NCBI GenBank assembly: GCA_018052475.1
Contig: JAGPNG010000010.1
Location: forward strand, 1 to 62,195
DNA: 62,195 bases
Direction: 5' to 3'
Origin: Candidatus Fermentithermobacillaceae bacterium
GTDB lineage: Bacteria; Bacillota; Sulfobacillia; Fermentithermobacillales; Fermentithermobacillaceae
The notes under the pieces were generated by a model. It was given only the letters and a program-made list of their open reading frames with translations, searched no databases and was not told the origin of the DNA. Position numbers and translations under genes: made by a program. This document shows, one piece after another, positions 52,992 to 60,939 of this stretch. How positions within the stretch are numbered: position 1 is the stretch's first letter; every line of letters begins with the position of its first letter.

Positions 52992-53969
52992 GTGCCAGCC
53001 AATTTGGGGCCAGAGTTTATTCAGGCTGAAAAAAGATACAGAGAGGCCATTACCGACGAAGAAAAGCTTGCGGCTCTGGAAGAAATGCTAGCTACTATCC
53101 CGAAGCATAAAGGAACTGAGAAGATGCAAGGGGAGATAAAGCGAAAGATATCAAAGCTAAGGAACGAGATGAGATCGGGCAAGAAGGGCCCCAGGCGACG
53201 GGAGTTTTTCAGAATAGAAAAGGAAGGGGCAGGGCAAGTAGTTCTCGTCGGGCCTCCTAACTCAGGTAAATCTATGATGCTCAAAAGCATGTCCAGGGCC
53301 AATCCAGAGGTTGCCGAATACCCGTTTACTACTAGGATGCCTTTGCCTGGCATGGCACAGTGGGAGAACATTCAAATTCAGCTAATTGACATGCCTCCTA
53401 TCACCCCCGAGAACGCACAGCCGTGGATGTGGGCGATGTTGCGGCTGTCCGACGGGATCCTGCTTGTTCTTGATGCAGGTGACGATGATGTGCTAGAGCA
53501 TGCAGAAAACCTCATAGCGTTTATGGAAGATAACAGCGTTCGCCTGAAAAACGAAGGCGACTTGGATTTTACTGAAAAGCGGGCCATCTGCGCTGCGAAT
53601 AAGTGCGATTTGCCTGGTGCCGAAACCCGGATTGAGTTGCTACGCGAGGTGATTCCCGAAACAATACAGATTATACCTTGTTCAGCTGTTACAGGAGAAG
53701 GACTAGACCTTTTGGCTTCAAAACTGTTTTATGATCTCCTGGGGAAAATCCGAGTGTATACTCGCCCTCCGGGTAAGAAAGTGGACTATCGAGAGCCTTT
53801 CGTTTTGGATAAAGGGGTAACCGTGCTAGAGGCTGCCCAAGCTATACACAAAGAGATCGCTCAAAACCTCAGATATGCACGAGTTTGGGGCAAAGGGGTT
53901 TTTGAAGGGCAGATGGTTCCGCGAGACCATGTCCTTCATGACGGAGACATAGTAGTGTTTTACACCTAG
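52992..53969 (+). CDS. TGS-domain GTPase of the Obg/DRG group
   Basis: 325 residues; GTG start 6 bases after AAGGAGGTGA. N-terminal helical hairpin (PANLGPEFIQAEKRYREA, IPKHKGTEKMQ) is shared with a bacterial group of DRG-like proteins of unknown role. G domain: G1 GPPNSGKS near 82-89, G3 DMPP where DxxG is usual, G4 NKCD, G5 CSAVTGEG. C-terminal TGS domain (about 255-325) ends HDGDIVVFYT. The altered G3 suggests slow or assisted GTP hydrolysis. Eukaryotic DRGs bind ribosomes. Confidence 0.87.
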   Translation: MPANLGPEFIQAEKRYREAITDEEKLAALEEMLATIPKHKGTEKMQGEIKRKISKLRNEMRSGKKGPRRREFFRIEKEGAGQVVLVGPPNSGKSMMLKSMSRANPEVAEYPFTTRMPLPGMAQWENIQIQLIDMPPITPENAQPWMWAMLRLSDGILLVLDAGDDDVLEHAENLIAFMEDNSVRLKNEGDLDFTEKRAICAANKCDLPGAETRIELLREVIPETIQIIPCSAVTGEGLDLLASKLFYDLLGKIRVYTRPPGKKVDYREPFVLDKGVTVLEAAQAIHKEIAQNLRYARVWGKGVFEGQMVPRDHVLHDGDIVVFYT

Positions 53970-54018
53970 GCCGTCTTTTGACATGCTTAGCGTAGACAGT
54001 CAGAATGGAGGAACTGAA

Positions 54019-55197
54019 GTGCTTACAGAAACGGAGAAACGACAACTTGATACTTCGGTGGGCAAAAGTATATTCGAAGTCGAAACCCCTGCGTTGGTCG
54101 TGGATCTAGATATTTTGGAACGTAACATGGACAAGATGATGGAATTCTTGTCAAAGGGTACCGTAGGGCTGCGGCCCCACGCCAAGACTCATAAGACTCC
54201 GCCAATAGCTAGGATGCAAATGCAAAAAGGCGCAGTAGGCATCACGTGTGCCACCGTTGGAGAAGCAGAAGTACTGGTCGATGGCGGTATAGATGACGTT
54301 CTCATCACAAACCGAGTGGTGAGCAAGAACAAGATTGAACGAGCTATGTTTTTGAGTACTAAGGCAGATGTGAAGATTGCTGTAGACTCCAAAAGCAACT
54401 TGATGGATATTTCGAAGTGCGCAAGTTTCCACGACTTAGAGGTGGGCATTGTTATTGAGGTGGATATAGGTCACAGTAGAGCCGGTGTTCGAGATGTTGA
54501 AAGTGCGATTGATCTCGCAAAACTTGCATCGGATCTTCCGGGTCTAAAATACGACGGCATAATGGGCTACGAGGGCCACTGTGTATTCATAGAGTCTCTG
54601 GCCGAACGTAGGAACGCATGTGCGGAAGCGTACAAGAGGTTGTTTTCTTACAAGGAAGCGCTGACTTCGGCAGGATTTGAACCTGGGATCGTGAGCACGG
54701 CAGGGACAGGCACTTACCTGCTCGCGGGCGCAAAGGAAGGCATTACAGATATCCAGGCGGGTTCATACATCTTTATGGATGCTAGATATGCGGATGTCGA
54801 GGGAGTAGATTTCGAGCAATCTCTTAGCCTTCTGACTTCTGTGGTAAGTCATCCCGAAGAGGGTGTATATATCTGTGATGCGGGTATCAAGTCCATTAGC
54901 GAGGAATTTGGGCTTGCTGAGACCTTGCCTTCAAGCAGGTTGAAGGTGAGGAGCATGTCCGAAGAGTATATTACGCTGGTCTCTGATCCGAGTTCCAAAG
55001 AAAAAGATAAACCTTATATTCACTGTTTGGATGAGATGTACGGAGTAGATGCTGCAAGATTGGACCTAGGTAGTAAGGTACATCTGATTCCTTCTCATTG
55101 CTGTACCACTGTAAATCTCCATGACGTAATGTATGCCACGCGAGGAGGCATAATAAACAACGTCTGGAGGATAGCGGGAAGAGGTAGATTTGCGTAA
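54019..55197 (+). CDS. D-threonine aldolase / D-serine dehydratase-like PLP enzyme
   Basis: 392 residues from GTG 54019, 8 bases after GGAGG (longer ATG frame at 53983 lacks a site). Fold type III: N-terminal alanine-racemase barrel with PLP Lys in PHAKTHKTP near 56, ATVGEAEVLV, GYEGHC and VSTAGTGTY. C-terminal metal-binding H-x-C in PSHCC near 362 is typical of D-threonine aldolase and D-serine dehydratase (DSD1). Products would be glycine + acetaldehyde or pyruvate + ammonia. The next plus-strand gene is a glycine C-acetyltransferase. Confidence 0.82.
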   Translation: MLTETEKRQLDTSVGKSIFEVETPALVVDLDILERNMDKMMEFLSKGTVGLRPHAKTHKTPPIARMQMQKGAVGITCATVGEAEVLVDGGIDDVLITNRVVSKNKIERAMFLSTKADVKIAVDSKSNLMDISKCASFHDLEVGIVIEVDIGHSRAGVRDVESAIDLAKLASDLPGLKYDGIMGYEGHCVFIESLAERRNACAEAYKRLFSYKEALTSAGFEPGIVSTAGTGTYLLAGAKEGITDIQAGSYIFMDARYADVEGVDFEQSLSLLTSVVSHPEEGVYICDAGIKSISEEFGLAETLPSSRLKVRSMSEEYITLVSDPSSKEKDKPYIHCLDEMYGVDAARLDLGSKVHLIPSHCCTTVNLHDVMYATRGGIINNVWRIAGRGRFA

Positions 55198-55416
55198 GAG
55201 CCCGGAATCGATCTGCATCGTTTCTGTGGTTGATCCCGGTCAGTGACTTGAGTGGATATATGGACTTTTCTTTCATGGGTGTGTGAAACGAAGGAGTTTC
55301 AAAGTTCCTGTAGAATTTCCATAATGGGCCGGCATCTGGGTTTTGTACGGATGCACGGGAACAGAACCGAATCTTTAGCCAACAAGAGGAATCTCTAATT
55401 TTGAGGGGGATAAACG

Positions 55417-56595
55417 ATGTCGAAGATGGATTTTCTTGTTAAAGAGATTGAGGCATTGCGTGAGCAGGGGTTGTATAATACGATACGAACTATCGAAAGT
55501 CCGCAAGGCGGTTGGTTGGTAGTAGATGGTAAGAGAGCATTGAACCTATGTTCCAACAACTATCTTGGTTTTGCAAATCACCCCAAGCTGAAAGAAGCGG
55601 CTAAGAAGGCCATAGATGAATATGGAGTGGGTCCTGGTGCAGTTAGGAGCATTGCAGGCACGCAGAAACTCGATCTTGAACTGGAGAGAAAACTCGCGGA
55701 GTTCAAACATGCTCCTGCTTGCATAGTACTGCAGGCGGGATTTATCGCCAATACCGCTGTTATCCCTACGATCACTACGCAGGGCGATATCATTTTCTCA
55801 GATGAACTTAACCATGCCAGCATCATAGATGGGTGTCGTCTTTCGAAAGCAGAGGTAGTAAGGTATGCGCACAACGACGTAAACGATCTAAGAAACAAGA
55901 TCATCGAGAACAAGGATAGAGCAGGTAAGATGATGGTTGTAACTGACGGTGTCTTCAGCATGGATGGAGACATAGCTCCTCTTCCTGATATTGTGAAAGT
56001 TGCTGATGAGTTTGGCCTGATTGTGATGGTTGATGATGCCCATGGAGAGGGAGTTTTAGGAGATAGCGGAAGAGGAATCGTTAACTATTTCAAACTAGAA
56101 GGAAAAGTAGATATTGAAATCGGCACCTTGTCAAAGGCTTTTGGTGTAGCCGGTGGATTTGTGACGGGCTCTGAGGTTCTTATTGAATACCTGAAGCAAA
56201 GAGGGCGGCCTTTCTTGTTTAGTACAGGTATTGCGCCGGCTGAGTGTGGAGCTGCGATTGCTGCGGTTGATGTGCTTCTGGAAAGTGATGAACTGGTCAG
56301 GAAATTATGGAGCAATGCTGACTACTTCAAGGCACAGATGAAGGCTGCAGGTTTTGACACAGGGCACAGTCAGACTCCTATAACTCCGGTAATGCTTGGA
56401 GATGCCAAGCTTGCGTCTGATTTTTCAAAGCGGTTGTTCGATAAGGGTGTCTTTGCTCAATCCATTAGTTATCCGACCGTTCCTAAGGGGAAGGCCCGCA
56501 TACGTTGCATGATTTCTGCAGCACACGAGAAAGAAGACCTTGACTATGGTGTAGAGAAATTTATGGAAGTAGGTAGGGAACTCGGCGTTCTTTAA
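55417..56595 (+). CDS. kbl: Glycine C-acetyltransferase (2-amino-3-ketobutyrate CoA ligase)-like
   Basis: Alpha-oxoamine synthase, 392 residues. Motifs: [64 protein letters not shown] and PLP Lys240 in [12 protein letters not shown] interconverts 2-amino-3-ketobutyrate + CoA and glycine + acetyl-CoA; the length and the [11 protein letters not shown] form fit KBL better than BioF, but BioF-like use in biotin synthesis cannot be excluded (a biotin-dependent decarboxylase subunit is in the window). No threonine dehydrogenase nearby. GAGGGGGAT precedes ATG; the 219-base gap upstream shows no clear riboswitch. Confidence 0.85.
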   Translation: MSKMDFLVKEIEALREQGLYNTIRTIESPQGGWLVVDGKRALNLCSNNYLGFANHPKLKEAAKKAIDEYGVGPGAVRSIAGTQKLDLELERKLAEFKHAPACIVLQAGFIANTAVIPTITTQGDIIFSDELNHASIIDGCRLSKAEVVRYAHNDVNDLRNKIIENKDRAGKMMVVTDGVFSMDGDIAPLPDIVKVADEFGLIVMVDDAHGEGVLGDSGRGIVNYFKLEGKVDIEIGTLSKAFGVAGGFVTGSEVLIEYLKQRGRPFLFSTGIAPAECGAAIAAVDVLLESDELVRKLWSNADYFKAQMKAAGFDTGHSQTPITPVMLGDAKLASDFSKRLFDKGVFAQSISYPTVPKGKARIRCMISAAHEKEDLDYGVEKFMEVGRELGVL

Positions 56596-56633
56596 CGAAT
56601 CCCATGGGGGCTTAAAGTTCTCTTAAGGTTTTA

Positions 56634-56670
56634 TAGAGGAAACAGCGATTTGTGTGTCCTGTTTCCTCTA
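56634..56670. repeat. Hairpin between convergent kbl and SpoIIE-like genes
   Basis: Perfect 12-bp stem TAGAGGAAACAG (56634-56645) and CTGTTTCCTCTA (56659-56670). Its 3' arm contains the stop codon of the minus-strand gene. Neither side has a strong T-tract. It shares AGAGGAAACAGCG with the terminator at 31976-31988. Confidence 0.6.
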
Positions 56671-57339
56671 TTCATACTTGTTCGCAAAAACGGCCGCTAC
56701 AGACACGTCGTCTGTAACTTTCCCCGAATAGAGGATCTTGCATACGTTGCATAAGTCTTCACACACTTCTTGAGGTGTACCAAATCTAAGAACAACTCTA
56801 GAAAGGTACTTTGCTACTCTTTCTTGCCCCCAACCATGGTTCCATATGCTCCCGACACCTGCGTTTGATACGCCGTCGGAAATAAGTACAACCCAGGTGT
56901 GTTCATCCACTTCAAATCGGTACTTACTTATGACTTTCCCTGATATGGTGGTCATCTCACGGGGCATATCTATTATCTTGTTTTTTCTCCCAATAATCGC
57001 CGTTGGGTTGTTGTATTCAATTATGCAAGCGTCTCCGTTTGCGGTAGTTTGAAAAATGGTGAAGGTGGAATACCCAACGGATGCGTTTTTGCATGCGGTC
57101 GGAACATTCTGAGATAGGATTTCACAGACGTCGTCTGGAGATAGCCCGCTTTTGAGCATACCGATGGCCATTTTTGCTGTAAGCGACGATAGGATGTTAG
57201 CTGTAAGACCGCTCCCCAAACCGTCTGCTAGGACGACAGAAGTAGAATGTTCATCGGCAAATACTTCAATGGTATCCCCGGACACTCTTTCGCCTGCTTT
57301 GGGCACAAGAGCTTTCCCAAATTCAAAGCTGAGACTCAA
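56668..57339 (-). CDS. Stand-alone SpoIIE/PP2C-type serine phosphatase
   Basis: 223 residues with only the SpoIIE phosphatase domain. TTG start at 57339, 5 bases after GAGGTGA, gives MSLSFEFGKALVPKAGERVSGD, like small clostridial homologues. Metal Asp residues: GDTIEV, ADGLGSGLTAN, ISDGVSNAG and KVTDDVSVA. No membrane or sensor domain. In related anaerobes such phosphatases are encoded near hydrogenase or redox genes. Its substrate is probably an anti-sigma-antagonist-type protein; none is visible. The HD-GYP gene lies 100 bases upstream on the same strand. Confidence 0.82.
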   Translation of the reverse strand: MSLSFEFGKALVPKAGERVSGDTIEVFADEHSTSVVLADGLGSGLTANILSSLTAKMAIGMLKSGLSPDDVCEILSQNVPTACKNASVGYSTFTIFQTTANGDACIIEYNNPTAIIGRKNKIIDMPREMTTISGKVISKYRFEVDEHTWVVLISDGVSNAGVGSIWNHGWGQERVAKYLSRVVLRFGTPQEVCEDLCNVCKILYSGKVTDDVSVAAVFANKYE

Positions 57340-57439
57340 GTCATTCACCTCGTAGAGATTTCAGCGCAGAACTACATCTACACTCATATAGTCTATCAGA
57401 TGACTGAGGGTTTGAGTGAAAGACTTTGAATCGGGTTGG

Positions 57440-58558
57440 TTACCTGAAGTCAACAGCTTTACCTCCCAAGGCGTCTGACACCTTCTTCTTGACCTCCTCA
57501 GGAAGATCGTCCAAGATGATTTCGATCTTGAGATCCGGCCTGTCGAAAAGAGAGATGTCCAATGGGTCAAATACCCCGGGGCCGTCCAGAATCCTTACAT
57601 AAGGGCGGAAAGATGAACGTAGGTCTTGCTCGGTTACTACACATATGTAATTGCCTTCCAATGACAAGATTGTGCCGTTGGGGAACAATGCGACCTTTGA
57701 GAAAAGGGTGTCAACTAGATCCCCTTCAAACATTGTGCCTTTTCCTTCCGACATGTGCGCATATACCAACTCGGGAAACATAGCTTTTCTGTGTGGCCTG
57801 TCGGACGTCATGGCTTCGTATACGTCGGCTACTGCAGTGATTTTGCCGAAGTCTGATATCTCAGAACCGGTAAGCTTTCTTGGGTAGCCCGAACCGTCAA
57901 TTCTTTCATGATGCTCGAGGGCGGCTTGTGAGGCATATGATCCCACACCGTAACAGTTGACTAGCAGCTCCCACCCTTTGTGCGCGTGAGTCTTTATGAG
58001 TTCGTATTCATCGTCAGTTAGCCTACCGGGTTTGTTGAGCACTGGCAGAGGCATAAGGATTTTGCCTATATCGTGTAGTATGGCACCTGCTCCTAGTTCA
58101 CGCATTTTTGAGATTGGCCAGTTTAGTTCCATTGCCATCGCGATGCTCAAGATGCATACGTTAATGCTGTGAGTAAAGGTGTTTGCATCAAAAGAGTGTA
58201 TGGAGTACAAGCCGTTTGAGACTTGAGATTTCCCTTTTAACTCAAATATGATGTTGTCTACCACATCTACTACTTCATTTAGATTAGGGGTCTGACCTTG
58301 GACAAGGGTGTATACTGCTCGGCCCAGTGCTCTTTCAGCCTGGAGCCTGGTTTCAAAAGTTATGGCGTCATCCAAATCAATATCTTGCGACATCGTGTCA
58401 TTAATCGCTACCCTAGTGTATCCATGCGACTGCAGGAGCCTTATAAGTCTACGATTCAGAATTGCTCCTGCCGTGAGCAACAGACGTCCGTCATTACTAT
58501 GTATTGGTAAAGCAAGTTCAGTGCCTTCCAACCCGTCCTGCAGTTTGGCCACCCTCAT
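57440..58558 (-). CDS. HD-GYP domain protein, probable cyclic-di-GMP phosphodiesterase
   Basis: 372 residues. An N-terminal ~110-residue domain (AKLQDGLEGTELALPI, LLTAGAILNRRLIRLLQSHGY) of the DUF3391/PilZ-like type, then HD-GYP: HSINVCILS, GAILHDIGK (metal HD), HAHKGWELL, HHERIDGSGYP (GYP motif intact), AVADVYEAMTSDRPHR. The C-terminal 80 residues form a beta-rich domain. Full catalytic residue set suggests an active enzyme hydrolysing c-di-GMP or a related dinucleotide. ATG with GGAGGC 8 bases upstream. Confidence 0.9.
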   Translation of the reverse strand: MRVAKLQDGLEGTELALPIHSNDGRLLLTAGAILNRRLIRLLQSHGYTRVAINDTMSQDIDLDDAITFETRLQAERALGRAVYTLVQGQTPNLNEVVDVVDNIIFELKGKSQVSNGLYSIHSFDANTFTHSINVCILSIAMAMELNWPISKMRELGAGAILHDIGKILMPLPVLNKPGRLTDDEYELIKTHAHKGWELLVNCYGVGSYASQAALEHHERIDGSGYPRKLTGSEISDFGKITAVADVYEAMTSDRPHRKAMFPELVYAHMSEGKGTMFEGDLVDTLFSKVALFPNGTILSLEGNYICVVTEQDLRSSFRPYVRILDGPGVFDPLDISLFDRPDLKIEIILDDLPEEVKKKVSDALGGKAVDFR

Positions 58559-58635
58559 CGCCCATGCCTCCCATCGCCTAACTCCCTACACTCATTACCA
58601 TCGTAAAAACTTGCACTGTTGTATAGCTACATTGG

Positions 58636-58669
58636 AGAAAAAGAAAAGCCGATTCTCATCGAATCGGCT
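58636..58669 (-). terminator. Rho-independent terminator of the M20 amidohydrolase gene
   Basis: Perfect 9-bp stem AGCCGATTC/GAATCGGCT with 5-base loop; minus-strand tail TTTCTTTTTC. It lies 40 bases after the stop codon. Confidence 0.87.
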
Positions 58670-58709
58670 CACGGTGCTACTTCAGATGTTACCCTGCTCT
58701 GATGCAGGT

Positions 58710-59912
58710 TTAAGTTCTTTTGGCGGATAGAAACTCTTTTTTTATTTCTTTTAGAAGATCAGGTGACGAAAAGACGTCTATGGCTGTGGCCGCGAGAGCT
58801 TTGGCGCCATCGGTGATCGCTTTGTGGCCCATTTCAGACACGGTTGCCTCTGCAAACTCTTTGGAATGGCTCGTTGCAGTTCCCGGTTGGCAGATTGCAA
58901 TATAAGCATGTATGGATGGCACAACCTGACTAACGTTACCCATATCCGTGGAACCTCCTCCCGCTTTTTCTTCCGGCAATGAGACATGTCTGCCCAACGA
59001 TTCCAGGTTTTGTGTAAAGATGCTTGCAAGGGTTTTGTTAGTTACCATGTTAGCATATGTCTTGGCGGTGTATCTGAATTTGACGCGTGCGCCTGTTGCA
59101 AGAGCTGCTCCTTCTGCACAATTACGAACCTTCTTTTCTAGTTCCTCCAGGTACTTCATCTCTTTGGCCCTTACATACATTCTTATCTCGGAGTAGTCTG
59201 GAATAATGTTGGGCGCCTCGCCACCTTTTGTTATCACTCCGTGGATCCTGGCATCTTCGGTCACATGTTGCCTGAGCGCATTCCATCCATTGAACGTTAA
59301 GATTGCCGCATCGAGGGCGTTTATTCCTTCGTGAGGGGCTCCGGCTGCGTGGGCGCTTTTTCCGTAGAAACTTATCTCTAGCGCGACTCTCGCGTTTGAA
59401 GAAGCTATTACGACGTCGGTTTGTGATGGGTGAATCATCATGGCAACGTCCACATCGTCAAAGACTCCGCATTCCACCATAGTAACTTTTCCGCCGGCAT
59501 TATCCACTGCGCCTTCTTCTGCTGGCGTTCCCAGAATCACCACCGTGCCATGTATCGCATCGATCACAGAAGCAAGAGCTGCGCCTGCTCCGACTGCTGC
59601 GGTACCGATGATATTGTGTCCGCAACCGTGTCCAATCCCCGGAAGGGCGTCATATTCGGCAAGTATTGCCACAGTAGGGCCACCGGGTTTTCCGCGTTTA
59701 GTTGCTTTGAAGCTAGTAGGCATGTCACATATACCAATTTCCACCTCAAAGCCTTGTTCTTCCAGAAACTTTGAGAGCATCTGAGATGATTTAAACTCCT
59801 GATGTCCCAATTCCGGTTCCCGGTACATCTTATCGCTCATGGCTATAAGAGTACCTTTCAAATCATCTACGGCGTCCATGGCTCTTTTCTTGAGCACTTC
59901 CTTTTCAGACAT
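58710..59912 (-). CDS. M20-family amidohydrolase (AbgB/ACY1L2-like)
   Basis: Metal-dependent hydrolase of N-acyl or p-aminobenzoyl amino acids or dipeptides. 400 residues from ATG 59912 (MSEKEVLKK), 8 bases after AGGAGGG; upstream in-frame ATG is not supported. Catalytic domain: YREPELGHQEF, LAEYDALPGIGHGCGHN (metal His/Asp), TPAEEG (catalytic Glu), MMIHPSQ, and C-terminal GGGSTDMGNVSQ and TSHSKEFAE. A dimerisation (lid) domain occupies about 180-300. No signal peptide. Substrate not predictable. Confidence 0.92.
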   Translation of the reverse strand: MSEKEVLKKRAMDAVDDLKGTLIAMSDKMYREPELGHQEFKSSQMLSKFLEEQGFEVEIGICDMPTSFKATKRGKPGGPTVAILAEYDALPGIGHGCGHNIIGTAAVGAGAALASVIDAIHGTVVILGTPAEEGAVDNAGGKVTMVECGVFDDVDVAMMIHPSQTDVVIASSNARVALEISFYGKSAHAAGAPHEGINALDAAILTFNGWNALRQHVTEDARIHGVITKGGEAPNIIPDYSEIRMYVRAKEMKYLEELEKKVRNCAEGAALATGARVKFRYTAKTYANMVTNKTLASIFTQNLESLGRHVSLPEEKAGGGSTDMGNVSQVVPSIHAYIAICQPGTATSHSKEFAEATVSEMGHKAITDGAKALAATAIDVFSSPDLLKEIKKEFLSAKRT

Positions 59913-60099
59913 AAGTAACTCCCTCCTGAGTGTAGGATATGACCTCATATGTGATCGAGCGAAAGCTGTCTCTAGGTACGTTTTCAAGACATATGATAAC
60001 TATTCGACAAACAAACAAGATATCCCTTTCAGTAACCGCTTGATTCACTTTTAATGAAAGCGATCGGCAGGGAAAGCGAGTTTAGTTCAACAAATGCAA

Positions 60100-60129
60100 T
60101 CGGCCACAAGGAAATCTCCTTATGGCCGA
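60100..60129 (-). terminator. Hairpin downstream of the nitroreductase gene
   Basis: TCGGCCA-c-AAGGA / TCCTT-a-TGGCCGA: 12 base pairs with one mismatched pair and a 4-base loop. The minus-strand tail is TTGCATTTGTTG, only moderately T-rich. It lies 17 bases after the stop. Confidence 0.6.
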
Positions 60130-60146
60130 AAGAGTTTGGAGCGTAT

Positions 60147-60638
60147 CTACCACTTATTGTAGGAGAAGAGCTCATCGACGTTCTTTCTGGTTCTTACTAT
60201 GCCTTCCTTGGCGGGATAACCTATAGGGAGAAGACAGACTATGCTAACTTCATCAGGAATGCCAAGAAGTTCCTTTACTTTGTCCTCGGAAAAAGCTCCG
60301 ATCCAGCAGGTTCCGAGCCCCAAAGAGTGAGCAACTAAAGTCATGTGATCCATAGCTATTGCAACATCTACGAATGCGTATCTTCGTTTTGGATTGAGAG
60401 CGCATCCTACTATTACAACCGGAGCTTGACCCACAAAAGACTGGTTGTTGCAGGCGGGCACCAAATCTTGTCGTAGTTTTTCATCTTTAACCACAACGAA
60501 TTTATACTCTTGCCTGTTTCCTGCTGAAGGAGCCAACCTGGCAGCTTCAAGTACAGTAGATAGCGCTTCCTCGGGGATTGGCTGGTCTTTGTACTGTCTT
60601 ATAGAACGTCTTCCCTTAATTGCCTCTAAAACGTCCAC
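60147..60638 (-). CDS. Nitroreductase-family FMN oxidoreductase
   Basis: 163 residues, small nitroreductase subfamily. GTG start 6 bases after GGGAGGT. Motifs: AIKGRRSIRQYKDQPIP (FMN phosphate), RLAPSAGNRQEYKFVVV, SLGLGTCWIGAF and IGYPAK. Transfers hydride from NAD(P)H to nitroaromatics, quinones or another acceptor; the physiological substrate is unknown. Monocistronic. Confidence 0.92.
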   Translation of the reverse strand: MDVLEAIKGRRSIRQYKDQPIPEEALSTVLEAARLAPSAGNRQEYKFVVVKDEKLRQDLVPACNNQSFVGQAPVVIVGCALNPKRRYAFVDVAIAMDHMTLVAHSLGLGTCWIGAFSEDKVKELLGIPDEVSIVCLLPIGYPAKEGIVRTRKNVDELFSYNKW

Positions 60639-60757
60639 TGTATTACCTCCCTAATACAATTGTGTGCAGGGTAATTGGTTTCGCAAAATGGTTAGTAACA
60701 CTAAAGATTATTCTGCATCTTGTCGCCATAATCCTTTTCTTATAAGTACCTTTATCC

Positions 60758-60786
60758 TTGATAAGCAACTTATAGCATGTTAGGAT
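60758..60786 (+). promoter_or_regulatory. Candidate promoter of the ABC-F gene
   Basis: TTGATA (60758-60763), 17 bases, TAGGAT (60781-60786). It would give a leader of about 145 bases that carries an AAAGGAGG (60800-60807) followed by a four-codon ATG frame (60825-60839), and a CGTCTG/CAGACG stem with T-rich loop (about 60869-60898). Confidence 0.45.
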
Positions 60787-60939
60787 GGTCATACACTTCA
60801 AAAGGAGGATCGCTTCCGAAAGACATGAACAATCGCTAGTTGGAACAGGACAATACCCATCTGAAGGCTCGTCTGTTCACTTTATTTTCTTCGACAGACG
60901 GCTCGAGGTTTGCTGGCGATATTTCGGGAGGGATCTGAA

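Noticed and set aside
55198..55416. Possible glycine riboswitch upstream of kbl
   Set aside because: No tandem aptamer signature or terminator could be traced; only a small GAAAC/GTTTC hairpin is present.
60054..60338. 94-codon plus-strand frame over the nitroreductase gene
   Set aside because: Antisense to a well-supported nitroreductase and its terminator hairpin; no ribosome-binding site.
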